Shown piece by piece: positions 62,018-64,000 of a stretch of 64,000 nt of DNA. This stretch comes from Lachnospiraceae bacterium. Its GTDB lineage: Bacteria; Bacillota; Clostridia; Lachnospirales; Lachnospiraceae. Position 1 is the first letter of the stretch; each line of letters opens with the position of its first letter. The stretch is taken from NCBI GenBank assembly GCA_900168235.1, contig FUZG01000001.1:1-64000 (forward strand). The letters run 5' to 3'. Under the pieces are notes generated by a model. That model had not been told where the DNA came from. It saw only the letters and a list, made by a program, of their open reading frames with translations, and searched no databases. A program made the position numbers and the translations under genes.

Positions 62018-63859
62018 CTATTTATTATTTTTTCTGGCAGGCTTTCCTTTTTTCCAAAAAGGCTTCTTAGGCGGTATCAGATACTTTGGACCGTTTCCTA
62101 TAAGATCCACTCTGTTCTCCTGCATGAGCGCTTCCTTAACAAGATCATAATTTTTCGGATCACGATACTGTAATAAAGCTCTCTGCTTCGCCTTTTCATG
62201 AGGATTTCTCTCAACATAAACCTTGTTCATGGTGAGAGGATCTATACCTGTATAGTACATACATGTAGATACAGTTCCCGGTGTCGGATAAAAATCCTGC
62301 ACCTGTTCAGGGTTCAAACGATGATCATGCAGATATACCGCAAGCTCTATCGCTTCTTTCATGGTACTTCCGGGATGCGAGGACATGAGATACGGCACCA
62401 CATACTGCTCCATGCCGATCTTTTTATTAACCTTTTCAAATTCCTTTACAAAAGCATCATAAACAGAGGCAGATGGCTTACCCATTTCCTTAAGCACCGC
62501 ATCCGACACATGCTCCGGTGCAACTCTCAGCTGCCCGCTCACATGATATTTGCAAAGCTCATAAAGAAATTCCTTATTTTTATCCGCCATGAGATAGTCA
62601 AAACGGAATCCGGATCGTACAAAAACTTTCTTTACTCCCGGCAGATCACGAAGCTTTCTTAAGAGCTTCAGATAGTCGCTGTGATCCACCACCAGGTTCG
62701 GACAAGGCTTCGGGAATAGACACTGCCTGTTTACACATGCCCCCTTTGTCAGCTGCTTATCGCATGCCGGACGTCTGAACTCAGATGTAGGACCTCCCAC
62801 ATCATGAATATATCCCTTAAAGTCAGCATCCTCTATCATGCCCTTTGCTTCTTCTATGATAGACTCATGACTTCTCGCCTGAACGATACGCCCCTCATGG
62901 AATGTCAACGCGCAGAAATTACATCCGCCGTAACATCCTCTGTTTGATGTGAGACTGAATTTTATCTCCTTTATCGCAGGGATCCCACCATCCTTGTCAT
63001 AAGAAGGATGGGAAGTTCTCATGTACGGAAGAGCGTATACATCATCCATCTCCATCATTGAGAGCGGCTTTGAGGGCGGATTCTGAACTACAAACATCGC
63101 CCCCGCATATGCTTCGTATATCCTATGAGCCGCAAACGGATCTGTATTCTGATACTGGATATGTACGCTTTCCGCAAAACTCCGGTTATCCTGAAGTATC
63201 TCTTCAAAATCCGGCAGCCTTATCGCATCATAAATATCCTCTTCTTTTCTGGTCTTATATACGGTTCCGTCTATCCAGGTAACATCCCGGATATCCATTC
63301 CCGATGAAAGGGCATCAGCGATCTCTACAATACTGCGCTCACCCATTCCGTAGGAGATCAGATCCGCACCGGACTCCAACAAAATAGAACGGCGCACACT
63401 GTCCGACCAATAGTCGTAATGCGCCATTCTCCGAAGGCTTGCTTCTATTCCGCCGATAATTATAGGCGTCTTCTTGAATGTCCTGCGAATAAGATTGCAG
63501 TAAACTATGACCGCCCGATCCGGGCGCTTACCCATTTCTCCGCCCGGACTATAATAGTCATATTTTCTGTGCTTCTTCGCTACGGTGTAGTGATTCACCA
63601 TGGAATCCATGTTTCCGCTGCTGACAAGAAATCCAAGCCGCGGCTCACCAAATTCCGCGATGCTCTCCGGTTTCTTCCAGTCGGGCTGACAGCACATGAC
63701 TACGCTGTAGCCCCGGGATACCAGTACCCGTGAGATAATCGCACTGCCAAAGCTGGGATGATCAACATACGCATCTCCAACCACATAAACAAAATCAGGC
63801 TGTACAATGCCCTGTTCTTCCATCTCCTGTCTGTTGACAGGTAAAAATCCTGATGCCAT
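62018..63859 (-). CDS. YgiQ-family radical SAM protein
   Basis: 613 residues. Radical SAM cluster CYGGCNFC with C309, C313 and C316; N-terminal PVNRQEMEEQG and YVDHPSFGSAIISR, LGFLVSSGNMDSMVNHYT, and the C-terminal DFYPTPGTVSTCMYYTG are typical of YgiQ, whose function is still not known. The Lys-rich C terminus (KKPFWKKGKPARKNNK) is also usual. It begins 8 bases after the stop of an upstream gene that is cut by the window edge; the GGAG of that stop region serves as ribosome binding site. Confidence 0.9.
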   Translation of the reverse strand: MASGFLPVNRQEMEEQGIVQPDFVYVVGDAYVDHPSFGSAIISRVLVSRGYSVVMCCQPDWKKPESIAEFGEPRLGFLVSSGNMDSMVNHYTVAKKHRKYDYYSPGGEMGKRPDRAVIVYCNLIRRTFKKTPIIIGGIEASLRRMAHYDYWSDSVRRSILLESGADLISYGMGERSIVEIADALSSGMDIRDVTWIDGTVYKTRKEEDIYDAIRLPDFEEILQDNRSFAESVHIQYQNTDPFAAHRIYEAYAGAMFVVQNPPSKPLSMMEMDDVYALPYMRTSHPSYDKDGGIPAIKEIKFSLTSNRGCYGGCNFCALTFHEGRIVQARSHESIIEEAKGMIEDADFKGYIHDVGGPTSEFRRPACDKQLTKGACVNRQCLFPKPCPNLVVDHSDYLKLLRKLRDLPGVKKVFVRSGFRFDYLMADKNKEFLYELCKYHVSGQLRVAPEHVSDAVLKEMGKPSASVYDAFVKEFEKVNKKIGMEQYVVPYLMSSHPGSTMKEAIELAVYLHDHRLNPEQVQDFYPTPGTVSTCMYYTGIDPLTMNKVYVERNPHEKAKQRALLQYRDPKNYDLVKEALMQENRVDLIGNGPKYLIPPKKPFWKKGKPARKNNK

Positions 63860-63867
63860 AAAAATAA

Positions 63868-64000
63868 TTACTCCGCTATATTTTTGATCGCATCAACCAG
63901 AATATCCACGCACTTTTCATACCCAAGCGTACCTGTATTAAGGCTGATGTCACAATCATGATAGTCACCAAAGTGATGACCTGTGTAAGTTTTATAGTAA
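63868..64000 (-). CDS. Cytidylate kinase-like protein, C-terminal fragment
   Basis: Only the last 43 codons are in the window; the gene continues past the right edge. The translation reads YYKTYTGHHFGDYHDC, then DISLNTGTLGYEKCVDILVD, like the C termini of the cytidylate-kinase-like (AAA-type) family of Clostridia. The YgiQ gene follows 8 bases after the stop, so the two are probably cotranscribed. Too short for standard ORF length limits. Confidence 0.6.
   Translation of the reverse strand, partial: YYKTYTGHHFGDYHDCDISLNTGTLGYEKCVDILVDAIKNIAE

Noticed and set aside
1-64000. tRNA, complete rRNA, insertion sequence or prophage genes
   Set aside because: Intergenic stretches were scanned by eye; no cloverleaf with GTTCGA arm, transposase or integrase was recognised. 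A computational scan would be decisive.

Overview
The window looks like chromosomal DNA of a low-to-moderate GC anaerobic Firmicute, most likely a Lachnospiraceae member of the Butyrivibrio/Pseudobutyrivibrio type. The reasons are AGGAGG-type ribosome binding sites, S/A/E-rich lipoprotein linkers, a rubrerythrin/desulfoferrodoxin pair, bacteriohemerythrin, split transketolase, several methyl-accepting chemotaxis proteins, many sugar ABC transporters and multiply repeated structured intergenic elements. The taxonomic call is inference; no rRNA or ribosomal protein gene is visible. No phage, transposase or CRISPR was seen.

Left third (1-29 kb) is mostly housekeeping and surface functions. A strong leftward promoter with an rRNA-type leader runs off the left edge. 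It is followed by free methionine-(R)-sulfoxide reductase, the methionine importer metNIQ, a HAD phosphatase, a double hemerythrin, an NSS symporter, panD-panC behind a hairpin with two bulged adenosines (pan-motif-like), a GH13/GH32 glucoside/fructoside operon, a nucleotidyltransferase, two flavodoxin-like proteins, sstT, a membrane GGDEF protein, a DegT aminotransferase with zinc-ribbon and DUF4178 partners, a PAP2 phosphatase, an aspartate-rich lipoprotein with a clostripain-type protease, and an ECF sigma/anti-sigma pair. Intergenic curiosities are a nested palindromic element (7.5 kb), a dispersed repeat (1.1 and 7.5 kb) and a 168-bp tandem repeat (25.2-25.6 kb).

The middle and right (29-57 kb) form the most interesting block: what appears to be a four-carbon sugar (tetritol, tetrulose and tetronate) utilisation super-locus. 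Its parts are (i) a ribose-type ABC transporter followed by split transketolase, with a ROK repressor; (ii) kdgT-like permease, four-carbon acid sugar kinase (dtnK) and pdxA2, the known D-threonate route to dihydroxyacetone phosphate, with a DeoR regulator; (iii) divergent RpiB-like and TPI-like isomerases whose signatures depart from the housekeeping enzymes and resemble tetrulose-phosphate isomerases; (iv) an erythritol/L-threitol dehydrogenase homologue heading a MalFG-type ABC operon that has two different ATPases and ends in an unannotated 37-residue membrane protein, divergent from an FGGY kinase and a ROK repressor. Together they suggest erythritol or L-threitol to L-erythrulose, to L-erythrulose-1-P, to D-erythrulose-4-P, to D-erythrose-4-P, to transketolase, and tetronate to DHAP. 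Shared CTTTCGTTT operators link parts ii and iii.

Inside this block lie a desulfoferrodoxin-rubrerythrin operon, a chemoreceptor and a DUF2971 protein. The right end holds two tandem paralogous chemoreceptors, a YgiQ radical SAM protein and the cut-off 3' end of a cytidylate-kinase-like gene.
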